A stretch of 64,000 nucleotides of DNA from DATCLS01 sp036563805 (lineage in GTDB: Bacteria; Actinomycetota; Acidimicrobiia; Acidimicrobiales; VFJN01): assembly GCA_036563805.1 (NCBI GenBank), contig DATCLS010000015.1, forward strand, positions 1 through 64,000, given 5' to 3'. The position numbers and the translations under genes were made by a program. A model generated the notes under the pieces. That model did no database searches, had not been told where the DNA came from, and saw nothing but the letters and a program-made list of their open reading frames with translations. Every line of letters begins with the position of its first letter. The first letter of the stretch is position 1. Of this stretch, positions 1 to 7,728 are shown piece by piece.

Positions 1-64
1 GCCCCGATCGCGGGAGCTCGAACGGTGTGTCGGTCGACGACGGTGTCGATCGGTTGTCAGTCAC
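1..64 (-). CDS. 5' end of an unidentified gene, cut by the left window edge
   Basis: Only the first 21 codons are visible, beginning MTDNRSTPSSTDTPFELP. The GTG start is preceded by AGGAAGGA at a normal ribosome-binding-site distance. The reading frame is open to the window edge. The two palindromic operator-like sites at 181-220 lie about 120-155 bp upstream, and a TTGACA hexamer (minus strand, 182-177) abuts them. I cannot identify the product. The Ser/Thr/Pro-rich start is typical of a flexible N-terminus. By position it is probably part of the neighbouring biosynthetic island. Confidence 0.45.
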   Translation of the reverse strand, partial: MTDNRSTPSSTDTPFELPRSG

Positions 65-437
65 AGTGGCTGTCCTTCCTGGCCGAGCAGTCGCTCAGCC
101 TGTCAGGCCAGCCCGGTTCCACCGTCTATCTGACACTCCCAGCCCTAAGTGCGGGGCCATGGCGTGAACGACGAACTGTCAATGCGTCGCGCGCATAGTC
201 GATATGCGTGATTGCGCATAGCGACGCCCCAGCACCCGGTGCAGTGTGGCCCCAACACGCTTCCGGGGCCGGGCGCCAAGCCGCCTGCAGTGTGCCGCTG
301 CGCCGCTGCACGGAATCGCCGCCGCACGTCCGGAGCCGGGAGCGTGCCTACAGCCGAGCCACGCGGGTGACCCCCTGATATGGAGAGGCGAGTGTATGGC
401 GGCGAGCCACTATTGCAGCGGGAACAGCCCCCCACGT
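65..437. other. Intergenic region with a regulatory site, no gene seen
   Basis: About 370 bp lie between the leftward gene starting at 64 and the 3' end of the flavin monooxygenase. Apart from the two palindromes at 181-220 and the adjacent TTGACA hexamer I see no coding sequence with a convincing start and ribosome-binding site. Open frames here on both strands look like GC-driven chance ORFs. Confidence 0.5.
181..220. promoter_or_regulatory. Tandem palindromic operator (TATGCG-N5/6-CGCATA type)
   Basis: There are two inverted repeats side by side: ATGCG-N5-CGCAT at 182-196 and TATGCG-N6-CGCATA at 203-220. Their centres are about 22 bp apart, or two helical turns. The same motif recurs at 12241-12257 ahead of the Xre regulator gene. 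Position ahead of the leftward gene at 64 and next to a TTGACA hexamer suggests a regulator site. The Xre protein at 10685-12154 is the obvious candidate to bind it; this is inference. Confidence 0.55.
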
Positions 438-1394
438 TCAACCCGTGGTGGCGGCGCTGCGGCGGAAGGCGGGAAGGATCTCGTCGGCGAAACGAAGCAT
501 GGTCGGCTCGACGATGTCGGCGCTCATACCACCGAGGCCGAACACGCAATTGAGCATCGTGAGCCCGCTCGCGCACCGCAGCTCGTCGATCTGGTCGACG
601 CAGTCCTCGGGCGTTCCAGCGATGCAGAACGTGTCGATGATGTCGCGAATCGGCGGTGGATCGACCGTGGGCTCGAGCTCGTGCATCCGGTCCCGGTACC
701 AATGCAGGTGTTGGCTGATCTCGGCGATCGCCTCCTCCCGCGTGTCCGCGACGTGGACCGCGCGGCTCACGCCAACCTCGAACGACCGGCCTCCTTGGGC
801 CTGTTGCCACAGCCGTTGGTAGGTGTCCACGCTCGTTCGGAGCCGGGCGGTCGGCCCCGCAAGCAGAAGCCCGTACCCGTGCCTGGCTGCGAACGCCAGC
901 GATCGCTCGCTGCCAGAGACGGCCAGCCATATGGGTGGCAGCGGCCGTTGGTGGCACGGTGCCGTGGCGGCTTCCGTCATCGCCTCGACGAGCTGGTCGT
1001 GGTGCGTCTCGAACAGATCCCAGGCTTGGCGTTGGTCGATGCCTGCCTGTTGGTAGTCGGCGGCTGCGAAGCCGCGGCCGACCCCCAGCTCCAGCCGTCC
1101 ACCGCTGAGGTTGTCGACCAGGGCCGCCCGTTCGGCGAGGAACGAAGGGTGGTGCAAGGGCAGGTTGACGATAGCCGTACCGAGCCTGATGCCCTCGGTG
1201 ACGCCGGCCAAGTGGGCGAGGACCGTAAGCGGGTCGGGGCACACGTTGAGCGCGGTGCGGTGATGCTCGGACAGCCACAGAACGTCGAATCCGAGCTGGT
1301 CGGCGAGCACGGCTGTTCGCACTGCCTGTGCCAGCGCGTCGCGCCGGCTCAAGCCGCCGGGCGTCGAGATCAGGAGCTGGAGGCCGATACGCAC
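438..1394 (-). CDS. LLM-class flavin-dependent monooxygenase (bacterial luciferase-like)
   Basis: The 318-residue product starts VRIGLQLLIST and has the features of the luciferase-like TIM-barrel family: an N-terminal beta strand, LWLSEHH early, and the middle segment GRLELGVGRGF. These enzymes use reduced FMN or F420 to oxidise small molecules with O2 or to transfer hydride. Its substrate is unknown. I chose the GTG at 1394 because the family alignment begins at this RIGLQ strand; an ATG at 1466 would add 24 unlikely residues. It is divergent from the radical SAM operon, with about 93 bp between the starts, so the two probably share a control region and belong to the same biosynthetic island. 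Confidence 0.8.
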   Translation of the reverse strand: MRIGLQLLISTPGGLSRRDALAQAVRTAVLADQLGFDVLWLSEHHRTALNVCPDPLTVLAHLAGVTEGIRLGTAIVNLPLHHPSFLAERAALVDNLSGGRLELGVGRGFAAADYQQAGIDQRQAWDLFETHHDQLVEAMTEAATAPCHQRPLPPIWLAVSGSERSLAFAARHGYGLLLAGPTARLRTSVDTYQRLWQQAQGGRSFEVGVSRAVHVADTREEAIAEISQHLHWYRDRMHELEPTVDPPPIRDIIDTFCIAGTPEDCVDQIDELRCASGLTMLNCVFGLGGMSADIVEPTMLRFADEILPAFRRSAATTG

Positions 1395-1487
1395 GGCTTG
1401 AGGATAAGCACAAAACCGCTCGGGGGAGAAGCCTTCTTGTCGGGCAACCGGTCGAACTAATAGCACCGTCGACTGTCGGAGGTTGGA

Positions 1488-3005
1488 TTGATTTCGCGCG
1501 CCTCGATTCTGGCCAACAGGCCGCTATGTGAACACCTGAACGGGCTCCTGGGCGTTGTCGACAGCCGCCTCGCGGCAATGGACGTTGGTTCCCTCGTGAG
1601 GGAAGGCCTGCTCCCCGACCCCCGCGAGGCTTATCTGACCGGGACCTATCCGCCGCTCAAGGCGATGAGGGATGTGACGGGGACCGAAGTGTTCGCGGGG
1701 GCGACTTCGGCGCTGAGCCTGTACGTCCACATTCCGTTCTGCCGGCAGCGGTGCACGTTCTGCCACTTCGCCAAGGAGATCCGTCCGGGTCCTGAGCGAG
1801 TGCGTGTCTATCTCGACGCCTTGGTCGAGGAGATGGGCCTCGTCTCCAGCGCCCTCGGGGATCGTCGACGGATCGCGTCCGTCTACGTCGGCGGGGGTAC
1901 GCCGTCGAGCCTCGATCCCGGCGAGGCCGAGCATCTGCTTGCCGCCCTGAGCGCGACCTTCGGGCTCGACGCCACGACCGAGTTCACCTTCGAGCTTCAC
2001 CCGCAGGTCGTCCGTACCCCGAGCCGGCTCGCCGAGCTGCTCGACGCTCTGGTCGGTGGCGGGGTCAACCGGATCGCTTTTGGCGCCCAGACGCTCGACG
2101 ACACGATCCTGCGCACCCTGAACCGGGGCCATTCGGCCCGGGACGTCCTCGACCTGGTGGACGCCCTGCAGGTCCGCGGGATCGAGAACTACTCGATCGA
2201 CCTGATGTATGGCTTGCCCGACGAGTCCCTGGAGGGATGGTTCGGAACCCTCTCGGCGCTCGTGGAAGCCGGTGTGCCGAAGTTCAACGTCTTCCCGCTG
2301 TTCTTCAAGGTCACCGATCCGATCAGCTCGCTGTACGAGCGCCGGCCCGAGCGGTTCCCCGACCGCTGGCAGCGGCTCCGGACCCACTTCCTCACCGAGG
2401 CCTACCTCGGTGAGCGGGGCTACCGCACCGGCCCGGTCCTCTACTACTCACTTCCAGACCACCACTCGATCCAGCAGGAGCTGAAGTTCGACGACAGCGA
2501 CGACGTGAACCTCGTCGGCCTTGGGGTGAGCGCGTTCGGCTACGTCGGCGGAACGCAGTACTACAACCAGTGCACGATCGACGACTACCTCGATGCGATC
2601 CGGCGTGGCAACCTGCCGGTCTGGAGGGGCGAGACGCTCGACGCGGACGAGCGGGCCCGGCGGGCGGCGATGTTCGCTCTCCGCTCGGCTGGCATCTCCC
2701 GGCGCCGGTTCTCGAGCCGGTTCGGTCAGCCGCCCGAGCAGCTCCTGCCCGAGATCGACCAGTTCGCGCAGCTCGGCTTGCTGACGTGTGCGGACGACGT
2801 GTGGCAGACGACCAGCATCGGGTCGTACTGCGTGGACGGGATGGCGGCGAGGTTCGCGAGTGAGCGTGTACGGCGCCGGGTGCGGGCCGCCAACCGCCGC
2901 CTGGCCGAACCGCGCCGCAGTCCGATCGAGCAGCACGACTACTCGCCGCTCGGCCGCTCCGGCGCTTCGGTCCCGCATCCTCGTCCCGGCGGGAGTCGGC
3001 GATGA
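1488..3005 (+). CDS. HemW/HemN-like radical SAM protein
   Basis: The 505-residue protein carries CRQRCTFC (C85-x3-C89-x2-C92) in the context LYVHIPFC, the cluster-binding motif of HemN/HemW-type radical SAM enzymes, followed by VYVGGGTPSSL. The remainder resembles the coproporphyrinogen-oxidase-like barrel plus the C-terminal HemN domain. The start is TTG with GGAGG five bases upstream. An 80-residue extension before the barrel is longer than in HemW. Family members include haem chaperones, methyltransferases and cyclopropane-forming natural-product enzymes. It overlaps the next gene by ATGA and heads a coupled operon with TrpD-like and tRNA-synthetase-like proteins, so a biosynthetic role is more likely than haem metabolism. 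Confidence 0.8.
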   Translation: MISRASILANRPLCEHLNGLLGVVDSRLAAMDVGSLVREGLLPDPREAYLTGTYPPLKAMRDVTGTEVFAGATSALSLYVHIPFCRQRCTFCHFAKEIRPGPERVRVYLDALVEEMGLVSSALGDRRRIASVYVGGGTPSSLDPGEAEHLLAALSATFGLDATTEFTFELHPQVVRTPSRLAELLDALVGGGVNRIAFGAQTLDDTILRTLNRGHSARDVLDLVDALQVRGIENYSIDLMYGLPDESLEGWFGTLSALVEAGVPKFNVFPLFFKVTDPISSLYERRPERFPDRWQRLRTHFLTEAYLGERGYRTGPVLYYSLPDHHSIQQELKFDDSDDVNLVGLGVSAFGYVGGTQYYNQCTIDDYLDAIRRGNLPVWRGETLDADERARRAAMFALRSAGISRRRFSSRFGQPPEQLLPEIDQFAQLGLLTCADDVWQTTSIGSYCVDGMAARFASERVRRRVRAANRRLAEPRRSPIEQHDYSPLGRSGASVPHPRPGGSRR

Positions 3006-3949
3006 CCGCGCACCCGGCGCGGCCGCGCGGCGTCCTCCTCGTCGGAGCGACCGGCCGGCTGGGCCCGCATGTCGCCGACGCCCTGCAACGGCGGGACTAC
3101 GAGGTCGTGGTCGCCGGCAGACGCGGTGCGGCAACCGGTGCCCAGATCGGCGGCGTGGATGTCGCCGACCGCCGTTGGTGGGAGCCAGAGGCTTGGCGCT
3201 CGGCCATGGGCGCGGCTGGGGTTCGACCCGAGGGGCTTGCTGCGGTGGTCAACCTCGTGGCGCCCAGGGAACGGAGCCGGACGCGCTCGGAGGCGGTCGG
3301 CACAGGTTCGGTGCGTGCCGTGACGGCGGCGGCCGGGGCCAACGCTGGCGCCCATGTCCTGACCGTGCACGTCGGCAGCGTCGCCGAGCTGTGCCCGGGC
3401 CGTCGTTCGGCCTACGCCTCGGGCAAGGCAGCCGCACGCGCCGAGGCGCTACGACTGTCCGTCGCGGTCGTGCTGACCGTTGGGGTGGTACCGCGCCGGT
3501 CAGGTGGACGCGACGACAGGCTGATGCGGCTCATTGCTGGCTCGGCTCCCGGGATCGCAGCGCTGCCCATCGCGACGTCGACCGCCGAGCACGTCGGGGA
3601 GGCGATCGCATTCCTCGTGGATACGGCCAGGTCACAGGTCGCCTACGGCCCAGCGACGACAGAGGTCGTCCTCGCCGGTTCGGTGCGGCGTCTCGGCGAC
3701 GTGCTCGCCGTCGATCCGCGGCGCTGGAGTTGGCCGCGGTGGGCCCTCGGGCTCCTCTCCCGGACGCCAGCGTTCGGGCAGCCCGGCTTGTCGAGGGCCG
3801 CCTCGTGGGCGCGGCTTGCGGCTGGGCGGCCTGAGCGGAACCACTACCTGACGACCGCGTCGTCGGTGGTGCCGGCGCCGGTCTGGCGGCTCCTGCAGGC
3901 GGGGCAGGACCGGCTGCTGCTGGTCCCGCCGGGGGTGGCACCGGGATGA
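3002..3949 (+). CDS. NAD(P)-binding Rossmann-fold reductase/epimerase-like protein
   Basis: The 315-residue protein begins with VLLVGATGRLGPHVA, a glycine-rich Rossmann dinucleotide loop of the atypical short-chain dehydrogenase/saccharopine-dehydrogenase type. A later YASGKAAAR segment supplies the YxxxK pair of extended short-chain dehydrogenases. The C-terminal third resembles sugar epimerase or hydroxysteroid-dehydrogenase-like proteins. The substrate is not evident. Start and stop overlap both neighbours by ATGA, so it is translated with the radical SAM protein and the TrpD-like protein and probably acts in the same pathway. Confidence 0.7.
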   Translation: MTAHPARPRGVLLVGATGRLGPHVADALQRRDYEVVVAGRRGAATGAQIGGVDVADRRWWEPEAWRSAMGAAGVRPEGLAAVVNLVAPRERSRTRSEAVGTGSVRAVTAAAGANAGAHVLTVHVGSVAELCPGRRSAYASGKAAARAEALRLSVAVVLTVGVVPRRSGGRDDRLMRLIAGSAPGIAALPIATSTAEHVGEAIAFLVDTARSQVAYGPATTEVVLAGSVRRLGDVLAVDPRRWSWPRWALGLLSRTPAFGQPGLSRAASWARLAAGRPERNHYLTTASSVVPAPVWRLLQAGQDRLLLVPPGVAPG

Positions 3950-5010
3950 GCCTGGCAGCGGTCGGAGCTGTGATCAACAGGATCCAGGCCGGGGAGCTAC
4001 TGCGCCGCAGCGAGATCGCGGAGTCGTTCCTGGCGGTCCTGGAGGTGAGCACCGAGGGCGCAGACGTGGCGTGGGGCGCGCTGCTGGGCGCGTTGCAGGC
4101 CCGCGGTCCGACTCTGGGAGAGGTGCTCGGATTGGTGGACGCGGTCCTCCGATTCGACCCGGAGCTCGCCGACCAGCTGGACGCACCGGTCGATCTGGGC
4201 GTTGAGCGCCGAGTCGTGGCGATCGCGGGCAGCGGCAAGGAGACATTCAAGACGTTCAACGTGAGCACGGCGGCCGCCTTCGTCGCGGCGGGCCATCCCG
4301 ACGTATGCGTGGTCAAGCCGGCGGGCCGGGCGACCTCGGCGGTCACGGGAGCGAGCGACGTGCTGGCCGAGCTCGGCGTGCGGCCGGCACGAGCACTCTC
4401 CGACCTCCCGCGGCTGGCCGAGCAGTCGAGTGTCTGCGTCTTCGACTACCACCACGTGGCCCCGCGGTACGGGCCGAGGTACGAGGGCCGGTTCCACCAC
4501 CTGCATCCGCTCAGCCACGTCACTCCGTGGATGTTCGTCCCGATCCGGACGGACGGGCTGGTGTTCGGTGTGGCGGACGCCCGAGTCGGGCTCGCAGCCA
4601 GCGTGATCGCGATGTCCGGGCCTGAGCGCGCCGCCGTCGTCTCGACGGCGGTGCCGCCGTTCGGTCGGATCGACGAGCTCGCACCGTTCGGCGAGACCGA
4701 GCTTGCCCTCGTGTACAAGGGCGCGGTCGAGCGACGGGCGTTCCCTCGGCCGGTCCCGGGCGATCTGTCGTCGATCGCTCAGCGGCCGACCAACCACGCG
4801 AACGCCGAGCTGCTCCTCGACGTGCTCTCCGGCCGCGCACCTGAGCTCGCGCTCGAGCTGGTCGTGGAGAACGCGGCGATCGTCCTTCACGTGGCCGGCG
4901 TCGTCGACGACCTCGACGGCGCGCGGGCCACAGCACGGGAGCTGCTGGCCAGCGGCGCCCCGCTCGCGCAACTCGCTGCCTGCCGGCAAGCGTCCCAGGA
5001 GGTGCAATGA
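3946..5010 (+). CDS. Anthranilate phosphoribosyltransferase (TrpD)-like protein
   Basis: The 354-residue protein has the TrpD/nucleoside-phosphorylase class II fold: an N-terminal helical domain, then GSGKETFKTFNVSTAAAF (95-112), matching the GTGGD...TFNIST phosphoribosyl-diphosphate loop, and KPAGRA (124-129) in place of KHGNRA. Both signature motifs are altered (GTGGD to GSGKE; the H and N of KHGNRA lost), so the acceptor or even the reaction probably differs from tryptophan synthesis. No other trp biosynthesis genes are nearby. It sits in a coupled operon between a reductase and a tRNA-synthetase-like protein. Likely role: attaching ribose-phosphate to, or removing it from, an aromatic acceptor in a specialised pathway. 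The fold is clear, the function inferred. Confidence 0.75.
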   Translation: MSLAAVGAVINRIQAGELLRRSEIAESFLAVLEVSTEGADVAWGALLGALQARGPTLGEVLGLVDAVLRFDPELADQLDAPVDLGVERRVVAIAGSGKETFKTFNVSTAAAFVAAGHPDVCVVKPAGRATSAVTGASDVLAELGVRPARALSDLPRLAEQSSVCVFDYHHVAPRYGPRYEGRFHHLHPLSHVTPWMFVPIRTDGLVFGVADARVGLAASVIAMSGPERAAVVSTAVPPFGRIDELAPFGETELALVYKGAVERRAFPRPVPGDLSSIAQRPTNHANAELLLDVLSGRAPELALELVVENAAIVLHVAGVVDDLDGARATARELLASGAPLAQLAACRQASQEVQ

Positions 5011-6062
5011 CGACTGTCGCGTACCAGAAGAGCCTCGAGGACCGGCTCCTCGAGCAGGCCGCGGGTCCACTCGGATACCGAGCGATCACCGACGGCCTCC
5101 GCATCGGCGCCTGCGGCGACGCGGACTTCTTGCGGCGCCGGTTCCTCGCGCACTTCGACGCCGGGACGCTCGCCGACGTGCCCGACGACCGAGTGGCCGT
5201 CGTGACAGGGTTCGGCCCGACCAACGCACCCACGCTGGGGACCCTCTCTGCGATGCTCGCCACCTGCGAGCTGCAACGCCGGAGCAGGCTGCACACCACG
5301 ATCGTCGTCTCGGACCTGGGGGCGTGGAACTCGCGGAACCTCAGATGGCAGCACCTCGAAGAGCACCGCGATCGGATGCTGGCCTTCCTGGAAGCGATCG
5401 GCTTCGACACCCAGCGCGGCGTCCTCCGGACGCACCAGGACGAGGCGAACCTCATCCTGAGCGGCCGGATCGCCAGGTTCCTCACCGAGCAGGACTTCCT
5501 CGCAAACCGGGAAGTGCTCGATGACCTCTACCGGGACCTCGGGGTCCGGGGGCCACAGCTCGGTGTCATGGTCGACGGGCTCTACACGATCGCCGACATC
5601 GTGGGCCCCCTGGCCGCCGGCCGGGAACGGGTGGTCATGCTCGCCGGCATCGAGGAGCATTACTTCACCGAGCTGAGCCGCCTCCTGCTCGCCCGGTGCG
5701 ACGAGGACATCCCCGGTGAGCTGTTCGCATCCGGCTCTCGCGTGGCCGCCCTGTTCCTCCGGGTGGTCCCCGGCCTCGGCGGCCACGACAAGATGTCCAA
5801 GAGCATCCCTGCCTCGGCCGTCCGGCTGAGCGAGCCGGCCGCCGACATCCGCTGCAAGATCGTCGACACCGGTGCAACGGACGACGGGGTCGTCCTCCGG
5901 ATGATGGAGCTGGCGAGCACGTGGGAGCCAGGCCAGCTCGCGGAGGTCCGTCACCGCTTCGACGCCCGCACCCGCGACCGGCGGCCCTGGTTGGCCGCCA
6001 AGCGCGAGTACGCCGAGCACGTGATCGGTTTCGCCGAGACGTGGGGCGACGTCACGAGATGA
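5007..6062 (+). CDS. Tryptophanyl/tyrosyl-tRNA synthetase-like protein (class I)
   Basis: The 351-residue protein has the class I synthetase nucleotide-binding fold. GFGPTNAPTLGTL (68-80) is the HIGH-equivalent, followed by an intact DKMSKS (261-266). The Rossmann segment MLAGIEEHYF and layout match Trp/TyrRS, but there is a long N-terminal extension and only a short C-terminus, so an anticodon-binding region may be reduced. A complete TrpRS is encoded 2.7 kb away, so this copy is unlikely to be the housekeeping enzyme. In a biosynthetic operon such paralogues can activate an amino acid as adenylate, or charge tRNA as donor for amide formation. It overlaps the TrpD-like gene by ATGA. Confidence 0.75.
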   Translation: MTTVAYQKSLEDRLLEQAAGPLGYRAITDGLRIGACGDADFLRRRFLAHFDAGTLADVPDDRVAVVTGFGPTNAPTLGTLSAMLATCELQRRSRLHTTIVVSDLGAWNSRNLRWQHLEEHRDRMLAFLEAIGFDTQRGVLRTHQDEANLILSGRIARFLTEQDFLANREVLDDLYRDLGVRGPQLGVMVDGLYTIADIVGPLAAGRERVVMLAGIEEHYFTELSRLLLARCDEDIPGELFASGSRVAALFLRVVPGLGGHDKMSKSIPASAVRLSEPAADIRCKIVDTGATDDGVVLRMMELASTWEPGQLAEVRHRFDARTRDRRPWLAAKREYAEHVIGFAETWGDVTR

Positions 6063-6115
6063 GACGAGTCACGCCCGAGCACGTCCGGTCGGGAGACCGG
6101 GAGGGGAGCGCCTGA
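6059..6115 (+). CDS. Possible 18-residue coupled mini-ORF
   Basis: An ATG at 6059 overlaps the synthetase-like stop as ATGA. The frame encodes MRRVTPEHVRSGDREGSA and stops with a TGA that overlaps the carbamoyltransferase ATG as TGATG. Coupling at both ends suggests a relay ORF that carries ribosomes across the 52-bp gap, or a very small peptide gene. It could also be chance, because the downstream gene has its own strong GGGAGGGGAG ribosome-binding site. No homologue is recognised. Confidence 0.25.
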   Translation: MRRVTPEHVRSGDREGSA

Positions 6116-7728
6116 TGGTCGCTGTGCTGGCGGTGAAACCGGGCCACGACGGTGCCATCGCCCTCGTGGCCGACGGCGAGCTCGTGTTCTCGCTCGAAGG
6201 CGAGAAGGACGCGTTCAAACGGAACGGTCCGATCACCGCGTCGTTGCTCGTCGAGGCCCTGCGGGAGACTCCCGAGCTCCCCGACGTGATCGCGGTGGGC
6301 GGCTGGCACAAGACGCTGCCCGGCCTGAGCGCCCCGCTTGCCGCCGGCTACGAGGGGCTGGAACCCGGCCGCCTGGAGGACAGCCGCATCTTCGGGCGAG
6401 ACGTCGCCTACTACTCGTCGTCGCACGAGCGGTCGCACCTGTTCGGCGGGGTTGCGCTCTCGCCCTTCGACCCCGATCGAGAGATGGCGATCCTGGTCTG
6501 GGAGGGAGTGCTCGGCTCCTTCTACCGGTGGCGCGGGCCCACCGCCGCCATCGACCGGCACGACGTGCTCGACCAGCCCGGCGCCCGCTACGCGGCCCTG
6601 TTCTGCCTCGGCGATCCAGCGTGCCCCGACGACACCAGTTCCTGGTCCCAGTCAGCCGTTGCCGGGAAGCTGATGGCGCTCGTCGGCTTGGCCGACGAGC
6701 GGCGCCCGTCGAGCGACTCCATCGACGTGGTCGAGTCACTCCTCGCCGCCCGCTCGCTCTACCCCTTCAACAAGGCGCCCTACCGGCACTCGGCCCTGTA
6801 CAACTGCGGGGTCAGGGAGCCCGAGTTCTGCCGCGCCGCCCGCTACCTCTCGCAGCGACTCCTCGACACGTACCTCGCGGCCGCACGCGAGCTGTTCGAG
6901 CCGGGCCTCCCGCTCGTCGTCTGCGGCGGGTGCGGGCTGAACTGCGATTGGAACAGCGCTTGGGCCGCCTCGGGGCTGTTCCGCGACGTGTTCGTCCCGC
7001 CGGTCGCCAACGACTCGGGCTCCGCGATCGGAACCGCCGTCGACGCCCTGGTGCAGGTCGGCGAGAGTTGCACCGTGGGCTGGGATGTCTACCGCGGGCC
7101 TCGGTTCGTGCCCGACACCGACCCCGCCCAAGCGGGATGGCTCGCGCAGCCGCTGGACCTCGGCGCCCTGAGCGCCACCCTGGAGGCCGGCGCGGTGGTC
7201 GCCTGGGTGCACGGGCGCTGCGAGATCGGCCCCCGTGCCCTCGGGAACCGGTCGCTCCTCGCCTCAGCGGCCGACCGGCGTAGCCACGCGCGCCTCAACA
7301 GCATCAAGCAGCGCGAGGCCTACCGCCCGATCGCACCGGTCTGCCTCGAGGAAGACCTCGGCCTGTGGTTCGACCGGGTCGCGCCCGATCCCCACATGCT
7401 CTACTTCCGGCGAGTGCGGCAGCCAGACCGCATACCAGCCGTCACACATGTCGACGGCAGTGCCCGGGCCCAGTCAGTGACCCGAGCGTCGCATCCCCGA
7501 CTGCACGACCTGCTCGTCGCTCACCGGGCTCGGACGGGCATCGGTGTGCTCTGCAACACGTCGCTCAACTTCCCGGGCACCGGCTTCATCAACCGGACGT
7601 CCGAGCTGCTCCACTACTGCACGACCGTCGGCGTCGACCATGTGGTGATCGAGGACACCTGGTACGTGCGACCCACCGCGTCGCAGCGTGTTCAGGCAGC
7701 CGGACACGAGGCCATCGCCGCCTCGTAG
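6115..7728 (+). CDS. O-carbamoyltransferase (NodU/CmcH/TobZ family)
   Basis: The 537-residue protein has the two-domain architecture of the family. The N-terminal ASKHA-like domain begins with KPGHDGAIAL and has HERSHLFGGVALSPFD (H104/H108 metal ligands). The C-terminal part contains NDSGSAIGTA, CEIGPRALGNRS and CNTSLNFPGTGF. Such enzymes transfer carbamoyl from carbamoyl phosphate, through carbamoyl-adenylate, to a hydroxyl of a sugar or antibiotic. The ATG has a strong GGGAGGGGAG site. Its 3' end overlaps the convergent glycosyltransferase gene by 37 bp. Its presence argues that the pathway product, or a sugar on it, is carbamoylated. The family call is confident; the acceptor is unknown. 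Confidence 0.9.
   Translation: MVAVLAVKPGHDGAIALVADGELVFSLEGEKDAFKRNGPITASLLVEALRETPELPDVIAVGGWHKTLPGLSAPLAAGYEGLEPGRLEDSRIFGRDVAYYSSSHERSHLFGGVALSPFDPDREMAILVWEGVLGSFYRWRGPTAAIDRHDVLDQPGARYAALFCLGDPACPDDTSSWSQSAVAGKLMALVGLADERRPSSDSIDVVESLLAARSLYPFNKAPYRHSALYNCGVREPEFCRAARYLSQRLLDTYLAAARELFEPGLPLVVCGGCGLNCDWNSAWAASGLFRDVFVPPVANDSGSAIGTAVDALVQVGESCTVGWDVYRGPRFVPDTDPAQAGWLAQPLDLGALSATLEAGAVVAWVHGRCEIGPRALGNRSLLASAADRRSHARLNSIKQREAYRPIAPVCLEEDLGLWFDRVAPDPHMLYFRRVRQPDRIPAVTHVDGSARAQSVTRASHPRLHDLLVAHRARTGIGVLCNTSLNFPGTGFINRTSELLHYCTTVGVDHVVIEDTWYVRPTASQRVQAAGHEAIAAS

Noticed and set aside
246..1460. 404-codon plus-strand frame opposite the flavin monooxygenase
   Set aside because: Antisense of a clear luciferase-like gene; no domain in the plus-strand product.
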